Below are positions 5,165 to 5,312 of a DNA stretch of 5,312 bases, piece by piece (position 1 is the stretch's first letter; the number at the start of each line of letters is the position of its first letter). A program made the translations under genes and the position numbers. Origin of the DNA: an uncultured Clostridia bacterium (GTDB taxonomy: Bacteria; Bacillota; Clostridia; Oscillospirales; Oscillospiraceae); the NCBI GenBank assembly GCA_945613045.1, contig CALZAG010000108.1, positions 1 through 5,312 of the forward strand. The letters are read 5' to 3'. The notes under the pieces are model-generated. The model was given only the letters and a program-made list of their open reading frames with translations. It was not told the DNA's origin and did no database searches.

Positions 5165-5312
5165 GATCCCGCCGTGCCGTTGGGGCCCAATTATAACCTG
5201 CACAACGGAGCAGGTGGGTCGCCTAAGTTCTGTTTCGCTGCTTCCAACGTCCGGCAATTGCCGGGAGGCCTGCAATCCGCAGATTCAAATCGGCATCCCT
5301 TATTAGAGATGT
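5165..5312 (-). ncRNA. ssrS: Structured small RNA, probable 6S RNA (3' part; 5' end likely beyond the window)
   Basis: The stretch has no convincing protein gene but is rich in pairing on the minus strand. There is a hairpin ACCTGC/GCAGGT (5196-5215), a GCCT/AGGC pair (5221-5224 with 5266-5269), a palindromic CCGGCAATTGCCGG (5251-5264), and a 7-bp stem with one U-G pair (5294-5311) that forms fully only in minus-strand RNA. A possible long-range helix joins CGTTGG (5178-5183) with CCAACG (5244-5249). The order GCGACCCACC, hairpin, AGGTTATAA, then GGCACGGCGGGAT resembles the 3' half of 6S RNA: a small hairpin in the 3' side of the central bubble followed by the closing stem. 6S RNA binds the housekeeping RNA polymerase and mimics an open promoter. 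The partner strand of the closing stem would lie beyond 5312. The following terminator supports a discrete transcript. The alternative is another phage or host structured RNA. The call rests on recalled pattern, not on a covariance search. Confidence 0.55.

Noticed and set aside
5012..5275. An 87-codon minus-strand frame covering the RNA and both terminators
   Set aside because: It reads through two strong terminator hairpins and the structured RNA, and its protein has no recognisable features. The region is better explained as non-coding.
5115..5306. A 63-codon plus-strand frame in the same non-coding region
   Set aside because: No ribosome site, low-complexity start, and it is antisense to the structured RNA and its terminator.
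5165..5312. RNase P, SRP RNA or tRNA as identity of the structured RNA
   Set aside because: Short look-alike pieces (ACAGAA, GGAAGCAGC) exist, but the defining surrounding elements of those RNAs are absent and no cloverleaf can be folded.
1..5312. CRISPR arrays, insertion sequences, or defence or retroelement genes
   Set aside because: No spaced direct repeats, transposase, reverse transcriptase or nuclease defence motifs were seen; all coding space is taken by head genes.

Overview
The window carries a compact phage DNA-packaging and capsid module. It lies entirely on the minus strand, so it reads from high to low coordinates. All six genes run in one direction with gaps of at most 16 nt or short overlaps, which fits a single late operon. 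The order is small terminase, large terminase, portal, prohead protease, decoration-like protein, HK97-fold major capsid protein. This is the usual head-gene order of tailed siphovirus-type phages and prophages; lambda also places its decoration gene just before its capsid gene. The sequence is GC-rich with strong AGGAGG-type ribosome sites. Together with the protein style and the RNA described below, this suggests a prophage or phage of a GC-rich Clostridia-type Firmicute, perhaps a gut Oscillospiraceae or Ruminococcaceae relative. The host assignment is inference.

Region 5016-5312, upstream of the operon, holds no convincing protein gene. From about 5165 to the window edge the minus strand looks like a structured RNA. 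It has several self-complementary stems, and its 3' part resembles the 3' half of 6S RNA (ssrS). It ends in a very strong intrinsic terminator (UUCG tetraloop, 10-bp stem, U7) and is followed about 28 bases later by a second hairpin plus U8. A short leader with one more imperfect inverted repeat leads into the small terminase ribosome site.

Region 3463-5015 encodes the packaging motor. The small terminase is unusually short and lacks the usual N-terminal DNA-binding part. It overlaps by 4 nt (GTGA) with the large terminase, which shows a clean ATPase and nuclease motif set. Region 2301-3458 is the portal. Region 1421-2314 is an S78-like prohead protease that contains a Cys/His cluster and a helical tail. 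Regions 1063-1404 and 17-1048 encode the presumed capsid decoration protein and the major capsid protein, each behind a near-perfect Shine-Dalgarno.

Working together, the capsid protein and protease would build and mature the procapsid on the portal, the terminase would fill it with DNA, and the small protein would decorate the shell. No separate scaffold gene is seen. The head-completion and tail genes expected next would lie beyond position 1. All six frames are intact, with no sign of decay.
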